A stretch of DNA of 64,000 bases from Mugil cephalus (Eukaryota; Chordata; Actinopteri; Mugiliformes; Mugilidae). Below, one piece after another: positions 36,788-48,905 of this stretch. Each line of letters starts with the position of its first letter. Within the stretch, counting starts at the first letter, position 1. The translations under genes and the position numbers were made by a program. The stretch spans positions 12,376,001 through 12,440,000 of the forward strand of contig NC_061779.1 of the NCBI RefSeq assembly GCF_022458985.1. The letters are read 5' to 3'. The notes beneath the pieces are model-generated. The model ran no database searches. It saw only the letters and a list, made by a program, of their open reading frames with translations, and had not been told where the DNA came from.

Positions 36788-37728
36788 CAGTTCCAGCTGG
36801 GACGTTTTGTAAAATAAAAACAGAATGCAATAACTTCTAAATCCTTTTAAACCTATACTCAATTGGATACACTACAAAGACAAGGAATTTAATGTTCAAC
36901 CTGATAACCTTTATTGTTTTTGGAAATATTCACACACTTCACAGTGCATCAGTGCAATTTAAGCAAGGATGGAGTTAGGTGCACCATTTTGTGAACAACT
37001 GTGCAAATAGTTTAAGTTTCTGATTATGCAACTTAAAAGAATTTAGGAATTTTATCATCTATGGTGAAAACATTCGGTTACTACTATGCTACCACCTGGG
37101 CTCAGGAACACTTCAGGAAACCATTTTCAATCTCTACCATGCAAAGCCAATGCCGTATATTAACGACACCCAGACACGCCGCCACCTCGTCTGAGATGGA
37201 CTGAGACAAAGTGGAAAAATGTGCAAATTGTTTTAGGAAGTCATGTACGTTGTGTCCTCTGGGCTAAAGAGGAAAAAGGACGGTCCACATTGTTAACAGC
37301 AAGTTCAAAAGTCAGCAATTGTGATAGGGTATAGGAGTCAGTCAGTGTCCAGGGTTTGGGTAACTTGCACATCTGTTTAGGCGTCATTAACGCTGAAAGG
37401 TTCATACAACTTTTGGATCAACACATGCTGTCATCCAAGCAAAGTCTTATTTTAGCAAGACAATAACCAGACACATTCTGTATTTGTTACAGCAGTAGTA
37501 GTAAAAGAATTTGGATTCTACACTGGTCTGTCTGCAGTCCAGACATGTCTCCCATTGATGATGTGTGGCACATTATGAAGCGCCAAACATGACAACAGAG
37601 AAAACCACAGTAGGGCGACTGAAATTGCACATAAAGCAAGAATGGCAAAGAATTCCACCTACAAAGTTCCTAATTAATTCTGTTTTTATTTACATTTAAA
37701 GTCCCAGCTTCACTGAAGTTGGGGTGTG
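36788..37728 (+). mobile_element. Degenerate Tc1/mariner-type transposon
   Basis: The left end (36788-36825, GTTCCAGCTGGGACG ... AAAATAAAAACAGAATG) is the inverse of the right end (37675-37728, ATTCTGTTTTTATTT ... GTCCCAGCTTCACTG). Plus-strand translation near 37360-37640 gives broken transposase with a CSPDMSPIDDVWHIMKR block, the DDE-domain signature region of this family. Several stops interrupt it. The copy is shortened and inactive. Confidence 0.8.
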
Positions 37729-38317
37729 TACGTCGATTGTACAGTCAAGCACGTGTTTGATGAATGCAAACAAATGTTGAGCTGGAGAGCATCATTATTT
37801 TCGCGGAGATGGCCACTGCTACACGTGCATTAATAGATTTGTCCTTTGGGTTTATTTAAGTTCCTCTCAGACAAAGATAATGAACAATGCTGCCACCTTC
37901 TGGACAAATTATGAGTTGCCGCGGACACACTTGTTACTCCAGTAACGGTCCACTTTGGGTACAGAAAGCTTCTGGTCACACCAAGTAATCAGAGAATGAT
38001 TTACACCATGTAAACACCAGTAAAGTTAGTTAATTAGGAGAGTATGATGACCAGGTTGGAAACCACTACATTTACAGCAACTATGATTTATCTTTCTTTG
38101 ACAGTCGACTTGATCGACATTCCACATTGAGCAAAATCTTCTTTGAAATAACTAGTTAAACTCCACACGCTGTTTATATTCACCAAGTAAAATCCACTGT
38201 TTGACAACCAGATAAACGTACACGTAACTGACATAGAATGTGAGAAAACAGGTGTATTAAAACTTTGCTTGAGAGTGAAGAAAGGATTGTATGTGAGCCT
38301 TTCTTGATGTAAGGATC

Positions 38318-38397
38318 CCTTGCAGATGCTTTTTGGGGTAAGGGCTTCCTGGATATTTACTTGACAGCAAGCCCAGACCGCAAAAAGACCTGAAAAG
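38318..38397 (-). ncRNA. mir129: microRNA precursor mir-129
   Basis: On the minus strand 38387-38367 reads as the 21-nt miR-129-5p (begins CTTTTTGCGGTC). Positions 38347-38326 read as the 22-nt miR-129-3p (begins AAGCCCTTACCCC, ends AAAGCAT, the 129-2-3p form). The arms are separated by a 19-nt loop and pair along their length (CTTTTTG with CAAAAAG, GGGCTT with AAGCCC). Both match my memory of the mature sequences in full. miR-129 is conserved in vertebrates and best known in neurons. It sits about 6.8 kb upstream of leptin on the same strand, as human MIR129-1 does relative to LEP. Precursor limits are approximate. Confidence 0.96.
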
Positions 38398-38402
38398 GAC
38401 AC

Positions 38403-40300
38403 GACGGCTCAGCCGAAATCACAGCCACGATCAGTCGCCCCCATCACCTGAAAAACACATTTACACACCTGTGAGTGTTGACGTAAAGGCAATAAGAGTC
38501 ATTTAACAGTCATAACAATCCCCATTCGTTTGGATGTCAAGTTTAGTTTTGTATAGATAAACATGTGCTCACGAATGCATTCATTTTCAGTGTGACATGA
38601 ATTCTTAAAACGTGAGAGTGCAGGTTTAATTTCTTACACATTGGATAACGTAGTGTGAAAAAATGAAATAAGGTATGTTTTACACTCTATTTTGATGTGA
38701 ATGTTTGAAAGGGGTGTTAACAGGACAGCGTCAGGCTGTACATTCAGACGTCATCCAAATCTTTCTAAATGTTTCCTCCGTCTTACCACAACAGTTTTTT
38801 TTCCCCCAATTGATTTCAGTGTGTAAGAAAAAAAAAAAAAACAGAATGATCACACTTTTTTTTGTCAAGAGAAGACACTATTTGACATAAACATTTTCCT
38901 GCTTATATCTCTATATTTTTGAGTGAATCCGAATCCTGAGCCTAAAAGAACAAATGCATCAATTGTTTGTGGACTTATGACTACAGACAAATGTTAACAT
39001 GCATAAGATTAGTCACTGATCATTGCGTGCTTCCTATCCATGACGTAGATTGGACAAATGTGGACTGTTTGGGAAGATATTCCACACCCAACCCAGCATA
39101 CATCAAACACACATCAAGCCCGATCCCTCTCAAATAAGTATTAATTTAAGAAAGGAGTTAGAGGGGGTGAGATTTATGTAATACTGCGTGACGTCCTTTC
39201 CATGTTTTTTCATTTACCCTCACCACACCTTACATTTTTTAGAAAAGCCACTAACTGACCGTGTTGTCTAATGCCAATTAACACAATATGAAGTAAAGAG
39301 GCATTTCAGATTATTTTTCCCCTCTTCTCCATGAATAAAGGGAATTTAGTGTAAGTGATGCACCTGTGAATAATACTGAAACGTCCCAGATCACGCTGAT
39401 GAAGGCCTTTGTGACTTTCTAATTGAAGGAGGGAGGGATGACATGCTGTTTGTGGATTAGGACATGCAAGGAAATAAAAAAAATGAAAAAAGACAAGAGC
39501 ATATGTACACTTTTGTGAAGAAGTGTATTCAATTGTGGTTAAGTTTGAGAGGAATCTGAGAGATAATCTCAGGTAATGGGACGATGAATCCGGACACACA
39601 CTTAACTGCAGAGGCGTAAAAGGTGAAGTGGTGCATGATCACAAATATCAAAAGATCTTAAACATCCAAGTGAATCTCACGTTAATAAACCTGCTCATTG
39701 TTTATTTATATTTTTTCCCCCACACACCTATCCTCCAAACAGAGGACAGCTGGTGCAAATTTAAAGAAAAGCCTTGATCATGTGTGCGGCCTATAATTGA
39801 TCACTGGGTAAAATGTGTGCAGGCAAGAGTCATCTGAGGTGTTTTGTGAAGTGCCAGGGATGCTGCAGCCAGTGCGGACAGAAGTAAGCGGACCACACTG
39901 GATGAGCTTCACGTGAGCTGTCCATGGTTCTGAAAGCCTCACACCAGCCCTGCCGGTAAACGCCCTAACCCCCCCACCCCCACCTCCTCTCACGACATTG
40001 TGCATGTGTGCAAGTCAAGTGTCTAAATGTGCATATGAATATATATTTGTGTGTATGTGCGTTCAAGCAGGAACGTGTACTTATTATTATTATTATTATT
40101 GCTGCATGCAACATACATCTTTTTTTTTTCCTTTTCTTGTAGAGGTTGCACTGTCAATTCATCCTGTCTGTACACACGTCACCTGGCCAGAAGCCTTCTT
40201 ACTATCCACTGATGAATAACCTCACTCTAATACTGTGCTCTTAATCAGTGGGAAATAAATAAACACGGTGGGAAATTAGTCCACGAAAAGGCTTGGCGAG
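38403..40300. other. Gene-free region between mir-129 and the CRE block
   Basis: No gene is recognised. It contains a short A tract (38827-38841) and an ATT microsatellite (40081-40100). If mir-129 is transcribed from the block near 41 kb, this is its primary-transcript region. Confidence 0.4.
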
Positions 40301-40972
40301 CACTTTAAACTTTCATTACAAAGGGACGATCCACAGGCGAATTCAAAGTTTTGGAAAAGACGAAATCTCCACTCATCGCCAACGTTTGGCTGTGCGCGTC
40401 GGCAGGTCGCCGAGCTGCGAGCAACCATGACGCGCACAATCTCGAGCTACGATAGCCGAAATCCTCTGGCCACCGCACACATCCCGATTTACAAACGAAA
40501 TGTGACAACGCGGACAAATTCAAGTCAAGCCCATCGACAAATGCCCCATGTCTGTGTTATTTAATGAGATGATGGAGACGGTGCTCGTTACCTCTGTGCG
40601 TCTAGATGCGAGCGCTTGGAATAGGTCGGGGGTTGTGTAAAGCCCTTGGGAGAAAAAAATAATAATAATAAGGAAACAGGAAAAGAAAATTCGCAAATAA
40701 AGCAGAGTATAATCACATGTAGATAACGGCAGAGAGATAGACAGCACATAGCGTTACGCAGGAAAAACGGCACAATACGTACACACAAAGATCACACGAA
40801 GAACAATCAGCCGGGGCTGTGTAGCTACATCAAATCAAGTCAGAAATATATATATATTTTAAAATATATGTTACTCCACAAAGGCTAGGCACAGGCAGGT
40901 ACATCATCCCACAGATGCGCTGTGGATGAGGAGGAAGAAAAAAAAGGATCCATATATACACACCTCCCTTAC

Positions 40973-41300
40973 TATCGCTGATGCTCGAAGGGTTGGGGCG
41001 ACGTGATGCCACTGTGATCATTTTCACTTCTGCATTTGGATTCACCTCTATTTTCGATGCATTTTTTTGAGGAAATATACTTCCATTTTGTACCCGTTTC
41101 CATCCTTTCTGTAGGAAATACTGCAAAAGCCCCAAATGGAAGCCACTCAATTCCTCCAGTCTGCGATTGACCCGCATTGACGTCATTGCGTCATTAGGTC
41201 TCCCCTGGAAACACGGGGCTCCCAAAAATAGCAACACATTAATTCAGACTGCGCTGGGGTTGGCTTGGCGGGGGTGACTATTTGTATCAATCCATAACCC
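40973..41300 (-). promoter_or_regulatory. Candidate promoter or first exon, possibly of pri-mir-129
   Basis: The surrounding block (about 40300-41640) is richer in GC and CpG than its neighbours. TGACGTCA at 41178-41185 is a perfect cAMP response element, followed directly by the CRE-like TTGCGTCA (41186-41193). On the minus strand a donor-like site (CGATA|GTAAGG) lies at 40973. An open frame of about 135 codons crosses it but matches nothing I know. Assignment to mir-129, 2.6 kb downstream on that strand, is inference. Confidence 0.35.
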
Positions 41301-41324
41301 CTCCTCTGATTCTAAGCAATAATA

Positions 41325-41329
<5 letters not shown>

Positions 41330-41375
<46 letters not shown>

Positions 41376-41406
41376 GACGAGCTGATCACGACTCATGGCT
41401 ATTTTT

Positions 41407-41452
<46 letters not shown>

Positions 41453-41485
41453 AGAGAGAGAGAGAGAGAGGGAGAAAGAGAGAAG
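41330..41485. repeat. Inverted pair of (CT)n and (GA)n microsatellites
   Basis: A 43-nt CT run (41330-41372) and a 41-nt AG run (41410-41450, continuing imperfectly to 41485) are separated by 37 nt of unique sequence. The two runs are complementary, so a transcript could form a stem of about 40 bp. The false open frames here encode only Ser-Leu or Arg-Glu repeats. Confidence 0.95.
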
Positions 41486-41649
41486 TGGGTGTGATGAGAG
41501 ACGCCCGCACCTCTGCTCTCCTCTCTGCTGGCTGGCTGGGAAACAGAAACAGCACCACGGGGATAAAAATAGCAAAAGAGCGGTCAGCCAGCAGTGGGGT
41601 GTGGGAGGAGAGGCAAGACCCTAAACCTAGTTAACGGCCACGAAACAGG

Positions 41650-43550
41650 CCCCAGCCGACGGCCACGGTGGACCAGCCTGTCACTCTGAGGCGCAGCCTA
41701 TGGTCACTCATTCATTTAAGAGGAGAAGAAAAAAAAATACGCACACAGGTTTCATTCATTCTTCCATTCATTGTAATCCACGTATAATTTTCCTCCACAG
41801 AAATGAACAGTCAAGCCACTGAAACAGCGTCCTCCTTTTTGTCCCCTTGAAGGTTCAGATCATACACTCGTGGAGTAGGGATGAGGTGTGCCACAAAACC
41901 ACTCGCATGTGCTGAAACCAGAACGATCAGTTTTTTTTCCTTCCTTGCAACTATTTATAGCTTACTTTTTGTCTCTTGTGCCGTGACATCTATCATAGCC
42001 ACATAGACAGATGTCATAACATCGCATGTTCATTGTTGTCGTGCACGCAGCACTGACGTTATTCTACTTTTGGCTCCATATTGTCAGAAAATACAACCCT
42101 TCTTCTAAAATATAACAGAAAATATCAAAACATTTGCACTGTCAAGAAAGTACTTGCTACTCCTATCTTTCACCCGCGCAGATACCCAAGTGAAACGATC
42201 ATACTAGCATCTTAGTTTTGGTCTGAGATGGAGGCTGTTTGGCTTTTCTTTTCTACAATTGCAATGTCCAGTCTAAGGGCTATCACTCTATTGTGAGCGC
42301 ATACGTGTTAATCTTAAACGACTGATGCCATCTACTGGTTATTCAACGGCCCTGCATGAAACGGAAAACGTGGTTGCATCATCCTTCAAATGGCACAGGT
42401 GGAAGGGCCTCAAACCTGGCGGTGCAGTTCAGCACTACACTGGAAAGTGGTGTAGTGGGAAAGGGTGGAGACTTGACGTGCTTCTTTTCTCACGTCTTCC
42501 CTCCTGTGAAAAACGGGGATAGGTTAGTGCATGAAATGACATTTTGCTGCAGACGGATGAATGTTAGACTTCCCCCGACAAGAGGAAAGGAGCCCGTCGA
42601 GCGTGAGGGAGGAGGCGTTTGAGAAGCTGCAGTGAGCTCCGTGAACAGCAGGTGGCGGGGGGGAACACTATCCGGAGGCCAACCTGTTGAAGCTGTAAAG
42701 ACTGATGTTGTTTATGTAAGTCATTTATCTGATGAGCATCTGCAGATTGTAAATGACGCTACTTGTGAATAAAGATGCTTGCGGTAGCTTTAATACTTAT
42801 CAGCTCTACACACATCGGCTATGGACGCCCGGATGACTGCAGGGCCGACACTAAACCTGGACATGTTGTTAAGTTTATTTGCAGTCTGGCAGAGGCAATA
42901 GTGGAGGGATGGTGTTGTATACTAACAACATGAAGTCCTCCTCATAGTTTTATACGTAACACGACTTCCATTATTAATATTAGGGTTTGCTTTATTCTCG
43001 AAATATTACTCTTAATAATGTTTTCCCATCTTATCTTAGCTCTGGGGACTCATGTTGAGATCCTCACTTGGAGAAACAGCAGACATTTTGTACATTACAG
43101 TGCTTATTGGAACCAAAATTGCCTGTCGTAGTGATCAATTTCACAAGCTTTCCATGTACTTTTAATTGCACCACTCTGCGGCCATATGGTTCAAATATAA
43201 CGCAGTAGGGTACCTTGGGAGACATCAGTGAAATCGCCTTGGGAGAAAATAACAGCAGCAATATCTATCCCCAGCCACAGAAATTAAGAGCAGACGCTGG
43301 CATCCATTACAGCTCCTGACGGTAAGCAGTTTAGCTCGGCCTGTTGTAAATCACTGCCACTGGAGACGTGCGCCCTGCACTGGCTTTATGTGTGGTTTTA
43401 TCTCCACATATTCCTGATTTATCAGCTGTTCCTTTCTGGCAGGGAATGATTGTACCACAGCTTCACCTGGTGGAGTGCCTCTGCACTTAAGAATTTATTG
43501 ATTTATTTGCCAGAGTGAGCTATTCTTTGCATACAGTGGGATGTTTGTCC
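41650..43550. other. Gene-free region
   Basis: I see no gene, RNA or classifiable transposon. Short GC-richer patches occur near 42580-42670. Confidence 0.4.
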
Positions 43551-43556
43551 CGCATC

Positions 43557-43558
<2 letters not shown>

Positions 43559-43588
<30 letters not shown>
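43559..43588 (+). repeat. (GT)n microsatellite
   Basis: About fifteen GT units. Confidence 0.95.
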
Positions 43589-43598
<10 letters not shown>

Positions 43599-43776
43599 TT
43601 CTTTAACAGCTTTATAAAGGCACTGCGGGGAGACATAGAGTAGTTCATTTTCAATTAGCTAGAGACTCACATTAACTGAAGATATTAAAGAGGAGAGTAA
43701 TGCTGTTGTACAAACCAATAGTCTGTGAAGGCTCAAATCTGCTGAGCCTGCACTGTGTGCAAGCAATACACAGACG

Positions 43777-43777
<1 letters not shown>

Positions 43778-43817
<40 letters not shown>
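43778..43817 (+). repeat. (CA)n microsatellite
   Basis: About twenty CA units, 190 bp after the GT run and in the complementary orientation. Confidence 0.95.
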
Positions 43818-43821
<4 letters not shown>

Positions 43822-44224
43822 GAAACCCATGTGCTGTCTTGGTTTGAAATTTCAAACTAAATTCCCTGATGTATTTTCAGTTTAGGGACATGCTCGCAGA
43901 AGTGTATTTGCATTGCAATTGGCGGTACACATTTTTCTCGCTGTGTTGCTCTCTGCAGGATTCCAGCCAGTGTGGTGCAGATTCTATGGGGAACGCCATC
44001 ACACCCCGTTACCATATACAGGAGAGCTCCCAGCAGACTCAGTTTGGAATAAATAAATACATGAGACAGCTGCCCTGTAGCATTGTTGACTTCCCTGGAT
44101 GGTGGATGGAACCCTAACAGCTCAGTGAGTAACTGCAACAGAGGCTCCCTGAAACAGTCTAAAGTAGATAATTTAGAATGGCCTCCTTGTTGATGTCTTA
44201 GTTTAGTCAAATGACACGGTGCTC

Positions 44225-45575
44225 GCAAATCATATACACCAGTCAGACAAAACATTATGACCCACTGGCAGGAGAAGTAAATAACGCTGACCATCTTGTG
44301 ACAATATAATGTTCTGCTGGGGAATAGGGGTGTGCACGCCATCCAGTATCTGTATTTTCTTTCTTTGTTTCTTTCTTTTTTTTTTTGAGGGGAAAAAATG
44401 TATTTGTATTCAAATAAAATTCAAACTAGATGTGAAAATCAATTATTTTTGAGTTACACTTCTAACTTAGGATATGCATGTGTAAAAATAAGTACTCCTT
44501 AATTAGCCATTATAATAATTATGGATGTATATGAAATATTGTTTGATGTTTTGCATTAAATGCAGCTAATAGAGGTGATTTTTGTTTGGCAGAACATGAC
44601 TGTGATGATGATTTGCTGCTTGTGGGAGACAATAGGGGTGAGCAGTTCGATCCCTGGAATCTACCACATGCTGAAGTGTCCTTGAGCAAGACACTGAACC
44701 TCCAGTTGCTCCTGGTCTGTGGCACTGGTGTGTGAATGTGTGTGTGCTTGTGTGAGCGAATGGGTAGATGTGTCTGAGCCTCAAAGGCACTTTGAATACC
44801 AATAGGTAGAAAAGCACTATATGAAAGCAAGATCATTTACCGTTACCAGAATAGAATAGTCTGAATTAACAAGCTAATAGACGAACACTAACACGAGAGA
44901 ACCTGACTGCAGGCGCATCAATACTAATGTAACGTAACGGAATAATCTCCTGGTCAAACTCTACATCCCAAAAGTTATATGCTGCCTCTGCCACTCAGTT
45001 AAGGTAAAATAAATAAACAAATAAATAAATAAAATCTAGTGATGCCGTTAAGTTTTGTTTAGTCACTCAATCTGGGCAGGCGCACAAATATTCAGCGCGG
45101 TCAAATGATAAACGGCAGCTTTTTGATAGGATGCTTGCCTTGTTCTCGAATACAAATAATTTTAAAACTCTTTGTTCAACATAAGTATTTGGAAAAATTA
45201 GTACCATTCCGAATACCGTATCTGGGTTTGGCTCCACCCCCCACAGGGAAACTTTTGGATCTGGTATTCCTGTGGATTCCTGTGCATGCAGCCGGACACA
45301 GACACACACAAAAATTGTTTAGGAACAACACAAAAAACATGAAATTCACTAGATTTCAAACTGATCAAGTACCTGTATGATGCGCTGGCACAAGCCTGAT
45401 CCAAAGAGGACCCTCCCCTCCACCCACAGGACCCAAAGGCCCCCACTAACAGCATACTGTTTCCGATAACCACAGGACACCCTCAGGAAATGTCTATTTT
45501 CTGATGAGTCACAACTGTTTTGGAGGCACAAGGGAGACCTGCACAATATTATGAAGGAGGTCATAATGCATAGTA
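44225..45575. mobile_element. Composite Tc1-like element
   Basis: The left end (44225-44335) carries ACACCAGTCAG...ACATTATGACC. The right part (45375-45575) carries a Tc1-type internal block (CCACAGGACACCCTCAGG, GCACAAGGGAGACCTGCACA) and ends GGTCATAATG, the inverse of the left end. Between them is an unrelated SINE-like insertion. The body is degraded. Confidence 0.6.
44622..44845 (+). mobile_element. SINE-like or short non-autonomous element
   Basis: The text GTGTCCTTGAGCAAGACACTGAACC followed by a GTGTGTGAATG... stretch and AAAGCACTATATGAAAGCAAGATCATTTACC is a common fish interspersed repeat with a 3' tail of CTATAT-type. The class was not resolved. Confidence 0.5.
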
Positions 45576-46640
45576 AGTGTAAATCTGTTGATGCAGTCAA
45601 ATGGCAGAAAATAATTCATTTGTCTTTAATATATTATTCATGCATGTTACATTGCAGTTGCGCTATATGATTCTTAATAGTTCCCTGTAGTATTCTGTTT
45701 TCATGTATCATACTTTGGCATGTGTAACTACTTTAATCCCTTTATACTCTTGGTTAAGTGGAAAAGCGTATCTGAGACAATCACTCAAGCTACAAGTATT
45801 TTCATGGATGGTAAGTAAAATGATCCAGTAAGATATGAATAATGAACATTTTTATATGGAATCGAATCATTCAGTAAAAAAGCCAAGATGGAGCTAGATC
45901 TTTCTTTCTTTCTTTCTTTTTTAAAATTTACTATCTAACAGATTATCAGAAGGTTTAAATAACAGTCATGTGACGAGAAGTTCCTTCTCAACATCCCAGA
46001 GAAGATATCTGATAGATACTATTATACTATTCAGATTAGTACACAAACAGGCCTAACAGCCCGTGTCTATAGATGACAATAAATTGGTCAGTTTAATTGT
46101 TCGGTTTGCCATAACACGTTCACCGTGATGTATTTAATCTCCTCGCTCCTCCTGTAGCATTACGTGTAGACCAGTAATTTCACTAATGTAAACCTCTAGC
46201 ATCTGAGCAGCTGGCTGAAAACAACACTGTCTGTGTGTGTGCTGTGGTCATGTTGCAGCTTCCACCTTATAATGAAAAATAAAAAGTAAAATTATGTGCA
46301 TTTTGCAGTTGCGTTTCCTTTTAATTATACATAAAAAAAATTCTCTGGCATGATTTAATTATGTTAATTTTTTTTATTTATATTTTATTATATATATACA
46401 TTTTTTTTTAAAACATATATTTTGGACCGAACCAATCAACCATCAAATCTCGCACATAACTGCGAGATTAAGGGATGAGTCGTGAGGCTAAAGGTCAATC
46501 ACGAGGTTTCAGAGCATGTTTGGTGACAAGTGCACGTTAAAAAAAATGTCTTTGACTTAAAACAAAAAACTCTCAGGTTGTGAAAGATGGAGGACTAAGG
46601 GAAGGAAAACACGACAGGGGGTGATGCTAACATTGACTAA
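45576..46640. other. AT-rich gene-free region
   Basis: Contains a short TTTC run near 45901-45919 and TA-rich stretches near 46380-46420. No gene is visible. Confidence 0.4.
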
Positions 46641-46958
46641 AGTGTGTGTCATCGGATCGTGGAGTGGGACACAACTTTGAGACCTAATCAAGGCAGCGCC
46701 ATGGACACCTGGTTCAGAGCAGGAGCCCCCTTAATGAAAATTCACCGCTGGACAGATAGTAGTTTGAAAAACTACGAAACAGAGAGGAGAAGCTTTTTTT
46801 GTTTATTTGGACAGAGCCTCTAAACTCCTGCGCTCCATGACGCAAGAAAGGACGCAGGAGAGATGGAAAAATCCAAATTCACGTCAAAGTACCCAAAGAC
46901 GGTGCCAAGCTCGACATGAGATTCCGCTCATCGACATTCGCCTGCAGCTCTTTCAACG
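46640..46958 (+). other. Candidate 5' non-coding exon on the plus strand
   Basis: A strong donor (TCAACG|GTGAGTACA) ends the stretch at 46958. The preceding 300 nt are GC-richer than the flanks and contain several short upstream ATG frames, the longest about 40 codons (from 46700) with no known motif. It could be the untranslated first exon of a gene whose coding part lies beyond the window. The left limit is arbitrary. Confidence 0.3.
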
Positions 46959-48560
46959 GTGAGTACATAAAAAAAAAAAAAAAGTTGTAACTGAAAATGC
47001 TTTAGTTGTCTATCCGGCAATCTGACGCAAACGTGGATAGAGGTTCCTGTGTGAAAATCTCAATGGTTGGAGTTTGTAGTGTGTGTCCAAGTGCAGGTTG
47101 CTCAGCTTCTGGTTTTTGACGTGTCACCACCAGCAGTCCAGTTTTTCTCGTCTTGTATTTGTACTGGCAGTTTTGCCTTTGAATATGGCACAGTGGGTAT
47201 TTCTAGCCACGTCGTGGCTCCATCTCAGTTTGCTCTGTCAACAGCAGGGGCCACTTTCAGCCCAGTTCGATTGCAATGATCTGGACCTGTAACACAAGAC
47301 AGCGCATTTACCCGTACATAATGAGAACTCCAAATGTTTACCTTTGTCTTAGTGCAAACAAGAAGATTGTGACACTTACATTTAATGAACTACACAAATG
47401 ATTTAATGAAAAACTGGACATTTCTTAAGAAAAGAAGTGCAATTTCTGTTTAGTTCTAGGTCTCAGTATCGTGTCCATAACTCTCACTAAAACTGTGTGG
47501 AGCCGAGAAATAGTAGTTACTTTTATTGGAAAATTTGCAGTTAATGTATTCGGACAGTCATAATTAAGCACAATATTTACCTAGAGCTCAATATTTTGAA
47601 CTTTTCACTGTTTGTGACCATTTTCACATGACTCACCAGGAGCCTTGTAAAGTATGCCTGTATTATTGTTTGGATGCTGTTTAGAGACCAATGGCAAATA
47701 AACCCATGCACACATTTTCAAAAATCATTCTGCAATCTCTGGTGAAGGTATGCTTTTACTTGTTAGAGGCTCTCCTACATGAAAAGTAATCTGCCCTAGA
47801 TATGGGTTTCTTTAGGCCTGGATTATGTATATAATATTTGACCACAGTATATTAAAAAAAATGTTCTTGCACCTGCCTCATATATATTTTCGGATTAGAT
47901 ATATCAGTATTGTGCATATGTTATCCCATATGTGACAAGTGACAGCTTTAATTTGTTTTTATAATTGTTACTGTGCAGCAAAAGATGCTTGGGTCAGTTT
48001 AGATGCAGTGTCCTCAATTTGACAATAGGGTTGGCATCAACAGAATATTGACACACTGATGGAGGACATTGAGGGTGACTTTATTCACCTCGCATGCATG
48101 CGCATGTTATCTGAAACTGTCACAGCAGCCGAGTGTCCGATTTTTCTGCACGAAAAGCCCAACAACTGCAATAATGTTGATAAACGAGTTAAAAGAGCAG
48201 GGATTGATGCGGAGTCTAAAGGGGAAGCGAGTAATACTGATAATGTTTATCAGCCGGCAGCAAGCCGGGGACTATTGGATTTAGTGGGAGCAGGAGTTCA
48301 TGTGGCGGAGAAGGTAAGATGGCAGAGTGTTCTGCCATATCTGTAGAAAAGCTTGCTTAAGTCCACCTGGTCCTCCCATGTACGATGATGCAGAAATCTG
48401 CAGTGAATTGGATTAATTATTAGTGTCATTGTTGTGAAAATTAAATGCTATTCGCTGTTCGCTTCGTTGTTATTAAAAGAGCATAAGATGACCGGTCATC
48501 ATTTTCTCCATATGAGTATGACTCCAACATAACCTTGTCCATGACAACGGAACAGTTATA
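46959..48560. other. Gene-free region
   Basis: No gene is recognised. The 95-codon open frame at 48059-48346 has no motif I know. Confidence 0.4.
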
Positions 48561-48567
48561 TGTATGT

Positions 48568-48905
48568 ACACTGATCAGGCATAACATTATGACCACCTTC
48601 CTAATATTGTAGGTCTCCCTTGTGCCCATGGACATGGGCCTTCTGAGGGTGTCCTGTTAGGGGGCTTGTGGATCCTATGACTTGGGGGGAGGGGCCTCTG
48701 TGGAGCAGGCAAGATCTTTTTGGTAGGGTCAACACCTTGTGCTGTTTTTTATTTTTGTTGAATTGTTCTTAAACTGTTTTTTGTGTGTGCCTCTGACATG
48801 CTGCATCCTGCTGGGGATGGCTGCTATGGGGTGGAAGTGCCTAGTCTGGTCTAGGTGACAGTAACATTAAGTAACATCCACACGAATGCCAGCTCCAAGA
48901 GTCCT
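48568..48905. mobile_element. Tc1-like element fragment
   Basis: Begins with ACTGATCAGGCATAACATTATGACC, a common fish Tc1-type end. It shares GACATGGGCCTTCTGAGGGT and TGCTATGGGGTGG with the copy at 53876-54500. The right inverted end is missing. Confidence 0.7.

Noticed and set aside
38088..38402. 104-codon minus-strand open frame over the mir-129 hairpin
   Set aside because: It has no known domain and is explained by the microRNA gene on the same strand.
40830..41237. 135-codon minus-strand open frame at the CRE block
   Set aside because: No homology recognised and no convincing coding exon partner; kept only as part of a candidate promoter or leader exon.
41244..41634. Ser-Leu and Arg-Glu repeat open frames
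   Set aside because: Pure translation of CT/GA microsatellites.
48059..48346. 95-codon plus-strand open frame
   Set aside because: No motif, no start context of note and no neighbouring exon.
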